9,220 nt of DNA, from assembly GCA_050250795.1 (NCBI GenBank), contig JBFWNZ010000142.1:1-9220 (forward strand). Reading direction: 5' to 3'. The notes beneath the pieces are model-generated. The model did no database searches, was not told the DNA's origin, and worked only from the letters and a program-made list of their open reading frames with translations. Below are positions 1 through 5,696 of this stretch, piece after piece (position 1 is the first letter of the stretch; every line of letters begins with the position of its first letter). A program made the position numbers and the translations under genes. The DNA is from JBFWNZ01 sp050250795. GTDB lineage: Bacteria; Pseudomonadota; Alphaproteobacteria; UBA8366.

Positions 1-2
1 AC

Positions 3-734
3 CCGTCCCATGCGCTGACCTTCAAGCAGGAGAAGGACACCGAGTTCCGCGACACGGCGGTCACGCTGCTGCTCGATAATTCCGGTTCCATGCGCGGCCG
101 GCCGATCACCATCGCCGCGATGAGCGCCGACATCCTGGCGCGGACGCTGGAACGCTGCGGCGTGAAGGTGGAGATTCTGGGCTTCACGACCCGCGCCTGG
201 AAGGGCGGCCAGTCGCGCGAGCAGTGGATCGCCGACGGCAAGCCGGCCAATCCGGGCCGGCTGAACGACCTGCGTCATATCGTGTACAAGGCGGCGGACG
301 CCCCTTGGCGGCGTGCGCGCAAGAATCTCGGCCTGATGCTGCGCGAGGGTCTGCTGAAGGAGAATATCGACGGCGAGGCCCTGATCTGGGCGCACGATCG
401 GCTGATGGCCCGCCATGAGGAGCGCCGCATCCTGATGGTGATCTCGGACGGTGCGCCGGTCGACGATTCGACCCTGTCGGTGAACCCGGGCAACTATCTG
501 GAACGGCATCTGCGCGACGTCATCGAGTATATCGAGACGCGCTCATCGGTCGAACTGGTGGCCATCGGCATCGGGCACGACGTCACCCGTTACTATCGCC
601 GGGCCGTCACCATCGTCGATGTCGAGCAGCTTGGCGGCACGATGATGGAGCAGCTGGCCGACCTTTTCGACGAGAAGGCGGGTAAGTCCGCGGGCCGGGT
701 TCCGGGCGAGCCGCGCCGCCGCCGGCGCGCCTGA
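3..734 (+). CDS. cobT: Cobaltochelatase subunit CobT, C-terminal part (5' end outside window)
   Basis: CobT is a subunit of the aerobic-pathway cobaltochelatase (CobN-CobS-CobT), which inserts cobalt into hydrogenobyrinate a,c-diamide during cobalamin synthesis in the cytoplasm. The window holds the last 243 codons and the frame is open from the left edge. The visible part is the von Willebrand factor A domain. A MIDAS motif, DNSGSM, lies at bases 78-92, followed by GRPITIAAMSADILARTLE, and ISDGAPVDDSTLSVNPGNYL supplies the second conserved acidic loop. Together these are characteristic of CobT rather than a generic VWA protein. The ATG at 90 is internal, because conserved sequence (LTFKQEKDTEFRD) precedes it. 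The tail is a basic run, RRRRRA. The gene ends 4 bases before the stop of the convergent DUF2937 gene, with no terminator between. CobS and the CobT N-terminus should lie to the left. Confidence 0.93.
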   Translation, partial: PSHALTFKQEKDTEFRDTAVTLLLDNSGSMRGRPITIAAMSADILARTLERCGVKVEILGFTTRAWKGGQSREQWIADGKPANPGRLNDLRHIVYKAADAPWRRARKNLGLMLREGLLKENIDGEALIWAHDRLMARHEERRILMVISDGAPVDDSTLSVNPGNYLERHLRDVIEYIETRSSVELVAIGIGHDVTRYYRRAVTIVDVEQLGGTMMEQLADLFDEKAGKSAGRVPGEPRRRRRA

Positions 735-738
735 GCGT

Positions 739-1251
739 CTAGGCGCGGGCGCGCGCCCTCCGCCAGCGCCGGCGGGGGATGAGCGCCATGAGCATCGAGA
801 ACAGCAGCGATCCGCACAGGAATCCGACCAGCGCATAGACGCCGCCGGCAAGCGTGAGCGGCAGGGCGGGGGCATAGACCGCCGCGGTCGCCTGCGCATC
901 CTCCCAGTAGAAATTCTCCGCAAAGGCGAAGGGCTGAAAGGCCGGGGCCGATTCGCGCAACGCATGTACCGCGGCGGCCAGCCTCACCTGGCGGCCCAGC
1001 AGGGCGACCATCGCCTGTCCCTCGCCGCGCACGATCCGGTCGGAGTTCTCGGAAAAGGCCCGGACATAGTCGAAGCGGTCCAGGCCGGCCGCCGCCGCGC
1101 GCGCATCCAGGGCCGTTACCTGGGCCGAAACTTCGTCCGCCCGGCCCGACAGGCGCTGAAGATACTGCTGATAGAATTCGGGGAACTGCGACAGGGCCGC
1201 GGCACCGGCCAGGGCGAACAGCAGCAGGAAGGTGGTGCGGATCGGTCCGAT
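739..1251 (-). CDS. DUF2937 family membrane protein, apparent ATC start
   Basis: This is a predicted inner-membrane protein of unknown function, about 170 residues. It has a hydrophobic segment near residues 7-20, the family hallmark SQFPEFYQQYLQRL at 21-34, a helical soluble middle, FAENFYWEDAQAT at about 109-122, a second membrane segment at about 130-158, and a very basic tail (RRRWRRARARA). The first standard start in frame is a GTG at 1032, which would discard 73 residues including the first membrane helix and the SQFPEF motif. The sequence remains clearly coding upstream to ATC at 1249-1251. That ATC lies 5 bases after GGAGG (1257-1261) and gives (M)GPIRTTFLLLF. There is no ATG, GTG or TTG in this frame between 1032 and the upp stop. 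The gene lies 14 bases downstream of upp and is probably cotranscribed. Family is fairly certain; the start codon is inferred. Confidence 0.82.
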   Translation of the reverse strand: MGPIRTTFLLLFALAGAAALSQFPEFYQQYLQRLSGRADEVSAQVTALDARAAAAGLDRFDYVRAFSENSDRIVRGEGQAMVALLGRQVRLAAAVHALRESAPAFQPFAFAENFYWEDAQATAAVYAPALPLTLAGGVYALVGFLCGSLLFSMLMALIPRRRWRRARARA

Positions 1252-1256
1252 GTCGC

Positions 1257-1262
1257 CCTCCG
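1257..1262 (-). promoter_or_regulatory. Shine-Dalgarno sequence of the DUF2937 gene
   Basis: On the minus strand GGAGGG lies directly after the upp stop codon (1266-1268). With GGAGG as the core, the spacing to ATC at 1249-1251 is 5 bases, the usual optimum. It decides the start in the absence of any ATG, GTG or TTG nearby in that frame. Confidence 0.6.
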
Positions 1263-1265
1263 GGT

Positions 1266-1916
1266 CTACTTGGTGCCGAACAGCCGGTCGCCCGCATCGC
1301 CCAGCCCGGGCAGGATGTAGGCGTTCGCATCCAGCTTTTCGTCCAGCGACGCCGTATAGACATGGACATCGGGATGCGCTTCGGAAAGCTTGCGCATACC
1401 TTCCGGCGCCGCCACCAGGGCCATGAATCGGATATTCTGGTCCGAAACGCCGTGCTGGTTCAGCAGGTCGATGGCGCGGATCGCCGAATTGCCGGTCGCC
1501 AGCATCGGATCGACCAGGATAAACAGCCGCCCCGCCTGTTCCGGCAGCTTCACGTAATACTGGACCGGTTGCTTGCTGTCGGGATCGCGGAACAGGCCGA
1601 TATGGCCCTCGCGGGCGGACGGCATCAGTTCGTACAGCCCCGCCGCCATGCCCAGCCCGGCGCGCAGGATCGACACGATGACCGGCTTGCGCCCGGCCAG
1701 GACGGGGGCCTGCATCGGCGCCAGCGGCGTCTCGATCCGCTCCGTCGCCAAGGGCAGCTGGCGCGTGATCTCATAGCCCATCAGCAGCGCCACTTCCTTG
1801 AGGAGTTGGCGGAACAGGCCGGTCGGCGTGTCCGCCCGCCGCATCAGGGTCAGCTTGTGCTGGATCAGCGGGTGGTCGACGATGAAAAGATTGGGATAGT
1901 TCTTGTGCTTCTGCAT
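1266..1916 (-). CDS. upp: Uracil phosphoribosyltransferase
   Basis: Upp is a cytoplasmic pyrimidine-salvage enzyme that converts uracil and PRPP to UMP and diphosphate. The 216 residues are close to the family's usual 208-210 length, with a few extra N-terminal residues before the conserved VDHPLIQHKLTLMR. The PRPP-binding loop FILVDPMLATGNSA is at 132-145, with N where many family members have a second G. The SILRAGLGM segment is at 82-90, and the uracil-binding C-terminus, ILPGLGDAGDRLFG, is at 201-214. The ATG at 1916 has only a weak ribosome site; an AGAAGGA lies about 16 bases upstream. A second ATG at 1932 is out of frame. It is preceded by tgt with a 71-base gap that holds a plausible promoter, so it may be transcribed partly on its own. 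Confidence 0.96.
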   Translation of the reverse strand: MQKHKNYPNLFIVDHPLIQHKLTLMRRADTPTGLFRQLLKEVALLMGYEITRQLPLATERIETPLAPMQAPVLAGRKPVIVSILRAGLGMAAGLYELMPSAREGHIGLFRDPDSKQPVQYYVKLPEQAGRLFILVDPMLATGNSAIRAIDLLNQHGVSDQNIRFMALVAAPEGMRKLSEAHPDVHVYTASLDEKLDANAYILPGLGDAGDRLFGTK

Positions 1917-1952
1917 CGGGCGGCCCGCGCATCCTTCTCTGGGTTGCGGGGC

Positions 1953-1981
1953 ATCCTATCGCCGCGGCCGGAAGGCGCCAA
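1953..1981 (-). promoter_or_regulatory. Possible sigma-70-type promoter for upp
   Basis: On the minus strand, TTGGCG (1976-1981) and TAGGAT (1953-1958) are separated by exactly 17 bases in the tgt-upp gap, each matching the consensus at 4 of 6 positions. A start near 1946 would give a leader of about 30 bases. Judged by eye only; the region is GC-rich and chance matches are possible. Confidence 0.35.
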
Positions 1982-1987
1982 GCGCGG

Positions 1988-3181
1988 TCAGGCGGCCTGC
2001 CGCCAGTGGCGCCGCGCCTCGGCCAGCCGCCCTTCGGCCAGGGCTCCGCGCACCTCGGCCATCAGCCGCACCATGAACGCCACGTTGTGCAGGCTGACCA
2101 GCATGAGGCCCAGGATTTCATTGGCCTTGAACAGGTGGTGAATATAGGCGCGGCTGAAGCGCGCGCAGGTCGGGCAGCCGCAGTCGGGCTCCAGCGGTTC
2201 CGGATCGTCGCGGAAGCGCGCATTGCGCATGTTCAGTCTTCCGTTGTCCGGCCGGCGGGCCAGCGCCCAGCCATGCCGGGCGATTCGCGTCGGCGTCACG
2301 CAGTCGAATGTGTCGATGCCCAGCGCCACGCCGTTCCAGATGTCTTCGGCCCCGCCGATTCCCAGAAGATGGACGGGCCGCTCGCGCGACAGATGCTTGG
2401 CGCCGTAATCCACCACATCGAACATCTGTTCGGCATGCGCGCCGAGGCAGCCGCCGACCGCGTGGCCGAAGAAGGGGCGCGAATTCATGAATTCCGCGCT
2501 CTCGCGCCGCAGGTCCTCGTAGATGCCGCCCTGGATCACGCCATACAGCGCCTGGCGCCCGTCATGATGCCGCTCGAACGCGGCCAGGCTGCGGTCGGCC
2601 CAGCGATGCGTCATCTGCATCGAGTTGGCGGTGTAGTCGCGGTCGACATGGAAGGGCGTGCATTCGTCCAGCACCACGACCAGATCCGGGCCGAGCTGGC
2701 GCTGGATGGCGATCGAGGATTCCGGCGTCAGCCGGTGGATGCTGCCGTCGCGCGGCGAGCGGAACACCGCGCCGTCGTCGTCCAGCCGACGCAGCAGCGG
2801 TGCCGGACGCGATGCCGGATCGCCGCGATTGCCCTTGATCTCCTCCGACACCGATCCATGGCCCAGGCTGAAGATCTGGAAGCCGCCGCTGTCGGTCAGC
2901 ATCGGCCCGTCCCAGCCCATGAAGCGGTGCAGGCCGCCCATTTTCTCGACCAGATCGGCGCCCGGCTGGAGCATCAGGTGATAGGTGTTCGCCAGCACGA
3001 TATCGACGCCGACGGCGCGCAGCTGCGCCGGGTCCACGCCCTTGACCGTCGCCTTGGTGCCGCAGAATACGAAGGCCGGCGTCTCGATGCTGCCATGCGG
3101 CGTCGTCAGCCTTCCAAGCCGGGCACGGCTGTCCGGATCGCGCGCCAAAACCTCGAAGCCGAAGCCGGGATAATCGGTCAT
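1988..3181 (-). CDS. tgt: tRNA-guanine transglycosylase, divergent Chlamydia-like (possibly queuine-specific) type
   Basis: Tgt swaps guanine-34 of GUN-anticodon tRNAs for a queuosine precursor (preQ1 in most bacteria, queuine in eukaryotes). The 397-residue protein keeps the catalytic framework. TDSGGFQ at 96-102 carries the general acid Asp97. LDECTPF at 171-177 has Asp172, and VIQGG at 215-219 has Gln217. GIDTFDCVTPTR at 288-299 contains the nucleophilic Asp. The zinc site is Cys334, Cys336, Cys339 and His365. The substrate loop is unusual: AVGGCLGAHAEQMF (241-254) replaces the usual GGLAVGE and is one residue shorter. IFSLGHGSVSEEIKG (103-117) and ARHGWAL (301-307) also differ from the standard type and recall chlamydial Tgt, which is reported to use queuine. 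The ATG at 3181 lies 9 bases after the yhhQ stop, so the two are almost certainly cotranscribed. Enzyme identity is certain; substrate choice is inference. Confidence 0.95.
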   Translation of the reverse strand: MTDYPGFGFEVLARDPDSRARLGRLTTPHGSIETPAFVFCGTKATVKGVDPAQLRAVGVDIVLANTYHLMLQPGADLVEKMGGLHRFMGWDGPMLTDSGGFQIFSLGHGSVSEEIKGNRGDPASRPAPLLRRLDDDGAVFRSPRDGSIHRLTPESSIAIQRQLGPDLVVVLDECTPFHVDRDYTANSMQMTHRWADRSLAAFERHHDGRQALYGVIQGGIYEDLRRESAEFMNSRPFFGHAVGGCLGAHAEQMFDVVDYGAKHLSRERPVHLLGIGGAEDIWNGVALGIDTFDCVTPTRIARHGWALARRPDNGRLNMRNARFRDDPEPLEPDCGCPTCARFSRAYIHHLFKANEILGLMLVSLHNVAFMVRLMAEVRGALAEGRLAEARRHWRQAA

Positions 3182-3190
3182 GGTCGCGGC

Positions 3191-3985
3191 TCAGGCCGGT
3201 ACCGTCTCGGGCTCCGCACTGGCGCGCGGGCGCCAGCGCAGGGCGAGATAGACAAAGGGGGTGTCGACCGCCGCCACGGCCACCCGCAGCCAATAGGTAC
3301 CGAGGATGTAGGTGAAGATCACCGCATCCCAGGCCAGCGGCTCGGCGGCGAAAATCACGAAGGCGAGGCTGTTGAACACGATGTTGTCGATCAGCGCCGA
3401 AATCATCGTCGAGGCGTTGTTGCGCAGCCAGATCAGCCTGCCGCCGGTCAGCCGGCGTAGCAGTTCGTAAAGCCAAACGTCATGATACTGGCTCAGCAGA
3501 TAGGCGATCGTGCTGGCCGCGAACAGGGCCGGCGCCGGCGTGAACAGCGCTTCCATATGGCCGTGGATCGGCAACGCCCAGGCATAACCTTCGCCCGCCT
3601 GCTCGGGCGTCAGCGGCGCGAAGCCCAATGCGAGCAGGATCATCAGCGTGAAGAACAGATAGCCGGCGAAGCCGAGCAGCACGGCCTTGCGCGCCGCTGC
3701 GGGGCCGTAGCGTTCGGCCAGGATGTCGGTGCACAGATAGGTCGAGGCGAACAGGATCGTGCCGAGGCCGACCGGATCCGGATAGACCGAGAAGCTGACG
3801 ACCTTGAGAACCTGGATGTTGGCGCCGATGACCGCGACGACGACATAGACGAACAGCCCCGCCGCGCCGAACAGCCGGTGCAGGATGACGACGCTGCAAA
3901 AGCAGGCGGCCAGCGTCGCAAGCCACAGCAACTCCGGCGGCAGCGCGTTCATCCATTGGATCAGCGCCGCGGGCGACAGGCTCAT
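3191..3985 (-). CDS. yhhQ: Queuosine precursor transporter, YhhQ/QPTR family
   Basis: This is an inner-membrane transporter of the YhhQ (Vut_1, formerly DUF165) family, which imports queuosine precursors: preQ0/preQ1 in E. coli, and queuine in some bacteria. The 264 residues contain six to seven hydrophobic helices, roughly at 18-38, 42-62, 73-90, 100-122, 146-168, 190-213 and 220-248. Family signatures are visible: ANIQVLK at 55-61, CTDILAERYG at 85-94, and NNAST...DNIVFN at 189-205. The C-terminus is a short polar tail. The ATG at 3985 has only a weak AGAAAG upstream. The next ATG (residue 12) is possible but would trim the leading segment. The stop is 9 bases before tgt, which pairs uptake with the tRNA exchange enzyme. 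A hairpin separates it from rpmB upstream. Confidence 0.92.
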   Translation of the reverse strand: MSLSPAALIQWMNALPPELLWLATLAACFCSVVILHRLFGAAGLFVYVVVAVIGANIQVLKVVSFSVYPDPVGLGTILFASTYLCTDILAERYGPAAARKAVLLGFAGYLFFTLMILLALGFAPLTPEQAGEGYAWALPIHGHMEALFTPAPALFAASTIAYLLSQYHDVWLYELLRRLTGGRLIWLRNNASTMISALIDNIVFNSLAFVIFAAEPLAWDAVIFTYILGTYWLRVAVAAVDTPFVYLALRWRPRASAEPETVPA

Positions 3986-4004
3986 GACGGAACGCTTTCT
4001 GGTT

Positions 4005-4030
4005 GCCGGGCCCCTATGCCGGGGTCCGGC
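4005..4030 (-). terminator. Strong hairpin between rpmB and yhhQ, no U-tract
   Basis: The arms GCCGG(A)CCCC and GGGG(C)CCGGC close a six-base loop. That makes ten stacked positions with one A-C mismatch on the transcribed strand (a G-U pair on the other). It begins 6 bases after the rpmB stop. No T-run follows, so it may act as an mRNA 3'-end stabiliser or partial attenuator rather than a full intrinsic terminator. The yhhQ start follows 20 bases later. Confidence 0.5.
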
Positions 4031-4036
4031 GGGCGG

Positions 4037-4327
4037 TCAGGCGCGCTTGGCGGCGGCCCGGCCGATGCGGCGCTTCAGCAGCTGCGCCTCAGGCGGCAGC
4101 TTGCGGTCCGGCGTGCCGAGCAGGAAGGCGTCGAGACCGCCATTATGCTCGATCGTGCGGATCGCGTTGGTCGACAGCCGCAGCTTCACCATGCCGCCCA
4201 GGGCCTCGCTCAGCATCGAGGTCTTCTGGAGATTCGGCAGATAGCGCCGACGCGTCTTGTTGTTGGCATGGCTGACATTGTTGCCGGTCAGCACACCCTT
4301 GCCGGTCATCGTGCAACGTCGTGCCAT
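4037..4327 (-). CDS. rpmB: 50S ribosomal protein L28
   Basis: L28 is a basic structural protein of the large ribosomal subunit. The 96 residues are the length usual in alphaproteobacteria. The start MARRCTMTGKGVLTGNNVSH, the following NNKTRRRYLPNLQ, and the later VKLRLSTNAIRTIEHNGGLD are typical L28. Only one cysteine is present, so it is the zinc-free form. The ATG at 4327 has a clear GAGGA 8 bases upstream. An A/T-rich patch (TATTGT at 4355-4360 on the minus strand) lies 27 bases before the start and could serve as the -10 of its promoter, although no good -35 is visible. The hairpin at 4005-4030 follows the stop. Linkage of rpmB to cobT is common in alphaproteobacteria from memory. Confidence 0.97.
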   Translation of the reverse strand: MARRCTMTGKGVLTGNNVSHANNKTRRRYLPNLQKTSMLSEALGGMVKLRLSTNAIRTIEHNGGLDAFLLGTPDRKLPPEAQLLKRRIGRAAAKRA

Positions 4328-4360
4328 GGGTCCGTTCCTCAGCTTGAAGCAAACACAATA

Positions 4361-4379
4361 CGGCCGGAGAGACCGGCCG
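4361..4379 (-). terminator. Likely intrinsic terminator after meaB
   Basis: On the minus strand, CGGCCGG-TCTCT-CCGGCCG forms a perfect 7-bp all-GC stem with a 5-base loop. It is followed immediately by the T-rich TATTGTGTTT (4351-4360). It lies 36 bases after the meaB stop. The T-rich tail overlaps the best -10 candidate of the downstream rpmB gene. Confidence 0.65.
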
Positions 4380-4414
4380 GAAGGCCGCTCTTCTAGACGA
4401 GGCGGGCCGGAGCG

Positions 4415-5440
4415 TCAAGCCTCGGGGATGTGCCGGTCTGCCGCCATGCCGAGGAATGAGCGGATCAAGCTGCGTGCCGCCGCCGACGGCGTTTCCCGAC
4501 CGTCCCGGACCGCCCGTTCGGTGGCCGCCAGCCGTCCCTGGACGGCGGGGTGGGCGCGAAGGGCCGCGATCAGTCCCCCTTCGATCTCCGACCACATCCA
4601 ATCCAGCGCCTGGGCTTGCCGGCGGGCGGCGATGGCGCCGTTGCCGCCCATGATCCGGCGGTAGTCGCCGATCGTGTCCCAAGCCTCGGCGATACCCTCG
4701 CCGGTCAGCGCGGAACAGGTGCGCACCGGCACCCGCCAGTCGGGATGGGCACGGCGCAGCATATGGATCGCATTGCGGTAATCCGCCGCGGAATGGCGCG
4801 CCGCCGCCGTCAGATCGCCGTCGGCCTTGTTGACCAGGACGATGTCCGCAATCTCGACGATTCCCTTCTTAAGCCCCTGCAACTCGTCGCCGCCGCCCGG
4901 CAGGAGGAGGAGCAGGAACAGGTCCGTCATCTCGGCGACGGCGGTTTCGGATTGGCCGACCCCGACGGTCTCCACCAGCACCACGTCGAATCCCGCCGCC
5001 TCGCAGACCAGCAATGCCTCGCGGGTGCGCCGTGCGACGCCGCCCAGGGTGCGGCCGGCGGGCGAGGGGCGGATGAAGGCGTCGCGGTGGCGGCCAAGCG
5101 CCTCCATCCGGGTCTTGTCGCCCAGGATCGAGCCGCCGCTGACGCGCGAGGTCGGATCGACCGCCAGCACGGCCACGCGGTGGCCCTGGCCGATGGCATG
5201 CAGGCCGAACCGCTCGACGAAGCTGGACTTGCCGACGCCCGGCACGCCCGAGATGCCGATCCGCACCGACCGGCCGGTCTGCGGGAGCAAGGCGGCCAGC
5301 AGGGCAGCGGCCCGGTCGCGATGTTCGGCACGGCTGGATTCGACCAGGGTGATCGCCCGCGCAAGCGCCCGGCGGTCGCCGGCGACCACGGCCTCGGCGA
5401 GCGATTCCGGTGCGGCCTCAGTTGGTTTCGCCGGGCCCAC
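4415..5440 (-). CDS. meaB: MeaB/ArgK-type G3E GTPase (cobalamin-enzyme chaperone)
   Basis: MeaB-type GTPases load and protect the cobalamin cofactor of acyl-CoA mutases such as methylmalonyl-CoA mutase, in the cytoplasm. From GTG 5440 the protein has 341 residues, normal for the family. Its features are ALARAITLVES at 25-35, the Walker A GVPGVGKSS at 65-73, VDPTSRVSGGSILGDKTRM at 94-112, the Walker B/switch segment VETVGVGQSE at 156-165, and the specificity motif NKAD at 204-207. The C-terminal helical arm runs to the end. An open frame continues to 5650, but its translation (RRPNGGASCGKRW and similar) is low-complexity and lies over the small upstream gene in another frame. I therefore place the start at the GTG, which overlaps that gene by 23 bases and suggests translational coupling. 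No mutase gene is in the window, so its client is unknown. A terminator follows. Confidence 0.9.
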   Translation of the reverse strand: MGPAKPTEAAPESLAEAVVAGDRRALARAITLVESSRAEHRDRAAALLAALLPQTGRSVRIGISGVPGVGKSSFVERFGLHAIGQGHRVAVLAVDPTSRVSGGSILGDKTRMEALGRHRDAFIRPSPAGRTLGGVARRTREALLVCEAAGFDVVLVETVGVGQSETAVAEMTDLFLLLLLPGGGDELQGLKKGIVEIADIVLVNKADGDLTAAARHSAADYRNAIHMLRRAHPDWRVPVRTCSALTGEGIAEAWDTIGDYRRIMGGNGAIAARRQAQALDWMWSEIEGGLIAALRAHPAVQGRLAATERAVRDGRETPSAAARSLIRSFLGMAADRHIPEA

Positions 5441-5621
5441 GGTCGTCGGGGTCGATGGCGAAGACGCGGCTGGCCAGCCGGCGCAGGCGGGCCTGGGTTT
5501 CCGGGTCCAGCTGCTCAAGCACGGTCTGCTGGCGGCGATGCGTCGCCAGCGCTTCCCGCATGATGCGCCGCCGTTCGGCCGCCGGCCCGTCGCTTCGGTC
5601 AGGGGTGTGCTTGAAGGACAT
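5418..5621 (-). CDS. Small helical protein of unknown function, coupled to meaB
   Basis: This 67-residue protein starts MSFKHTPDRSDG and ends FAIDPDDRGPGETN. I do not recognise the family. The middle (residues 14-54) is charged and helical, rich in Arg, Glu and Gln (AAERRRIMREALATHRRQQ, LDPETQARLRRLASRVF), with no membrane segment, signal peptide or cysteine. Its composition is that of a real gene rather than a shadow, and its 3' end overlaps the meaB start by 23 bases. The open frame extends upstream to 5840, but that extension runs antisense-like through the VOC gene, and I reject it. The ATG at 5619-5621 lacks a Shine-Dalgarno site. A TACACT 7 bases upstream could be a -10 for a leaderless transcript. 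Coding status is moderately supported. Confidence 0.6.
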   Translation of the reverse strand: MSFKHTPDRSDGPAAERRRIMREALATHRRQQTVLEQLDPETQARLRRLASRVFAIDPDDRGPGETN

Positions 5622-5628
5622 GATGGAC

Positions 5629-5634
5629 AGTGTA
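5629..5634 (-). promoter_or_regulatory. Possible -10 element for a leaderless small-gene/meaB transcript
   Basis: TACACT on the minus strand lies 7 bases before the ATG at 5621, which would put transcription start at or next to the start codon. This fits the lack of a ribosome site. No good -35 is visible at 16-18 bases; the dyad at 5658-5678 is centred near -47 and could bind an activator instead. Confidence 0.3.
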
Positions 5635-5657
5635 ACCCGAGCCGGCGCAATCATCCA

Positions 5658-5696
5658 CATCTTGATCCGGTCAAGATGCGCTATGCACCATCTTGA
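5658..5696. promoter_or_regulatory. Operator-like array: dyad plus third half-site
   Basis: CATCTTGA (5658-5665) and TCAAGATG (5671-5678) form a perfect 8-bp inverted repeat around TCCGG. A third identical half-site, CATCTTGA, lies at 5689-5696, exactly 31 bp (about three helical turns) from the first. The arms are AT-richer than the surroundings and no T-run follows, so a protein-binding site is likelier than a terminator. It sits in the gap before the small gene and runs into the 3' end of the VOC gene. Confidence 0.5.

Noticed and set aside
593..1369. 258-codon minus-strand frame overlapping upp, DUF2937 and cobT
   Set aside because: It is Arg/Gly/Pro-rich, with no recognisable motif; the DUF2937 frame carries SQFPEF and the membrane helices.
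2006..3460. 484-codon open frame on the + strand opposite tgt and yhhQ
   Set aside because: The translation is Arg/Ala/His/Gln-rich with no domain, and it lies fully opposite two certain genes. It is a GC-bias shadow.
5441..5650. N-terminal extension of the MeaB frame
   Set aside because: The sequence is low-complexity and unlike MeaB, and another frame over the same bases gives a better small protein. GTG 5440 gives the family length.
5658..5678. Dyad as an intrinsic terminator of the VOC gene
   Set aside because: The arms are only moderately GC, no T-run follows on either strand, and the third spaced half-site suggests protein binding.
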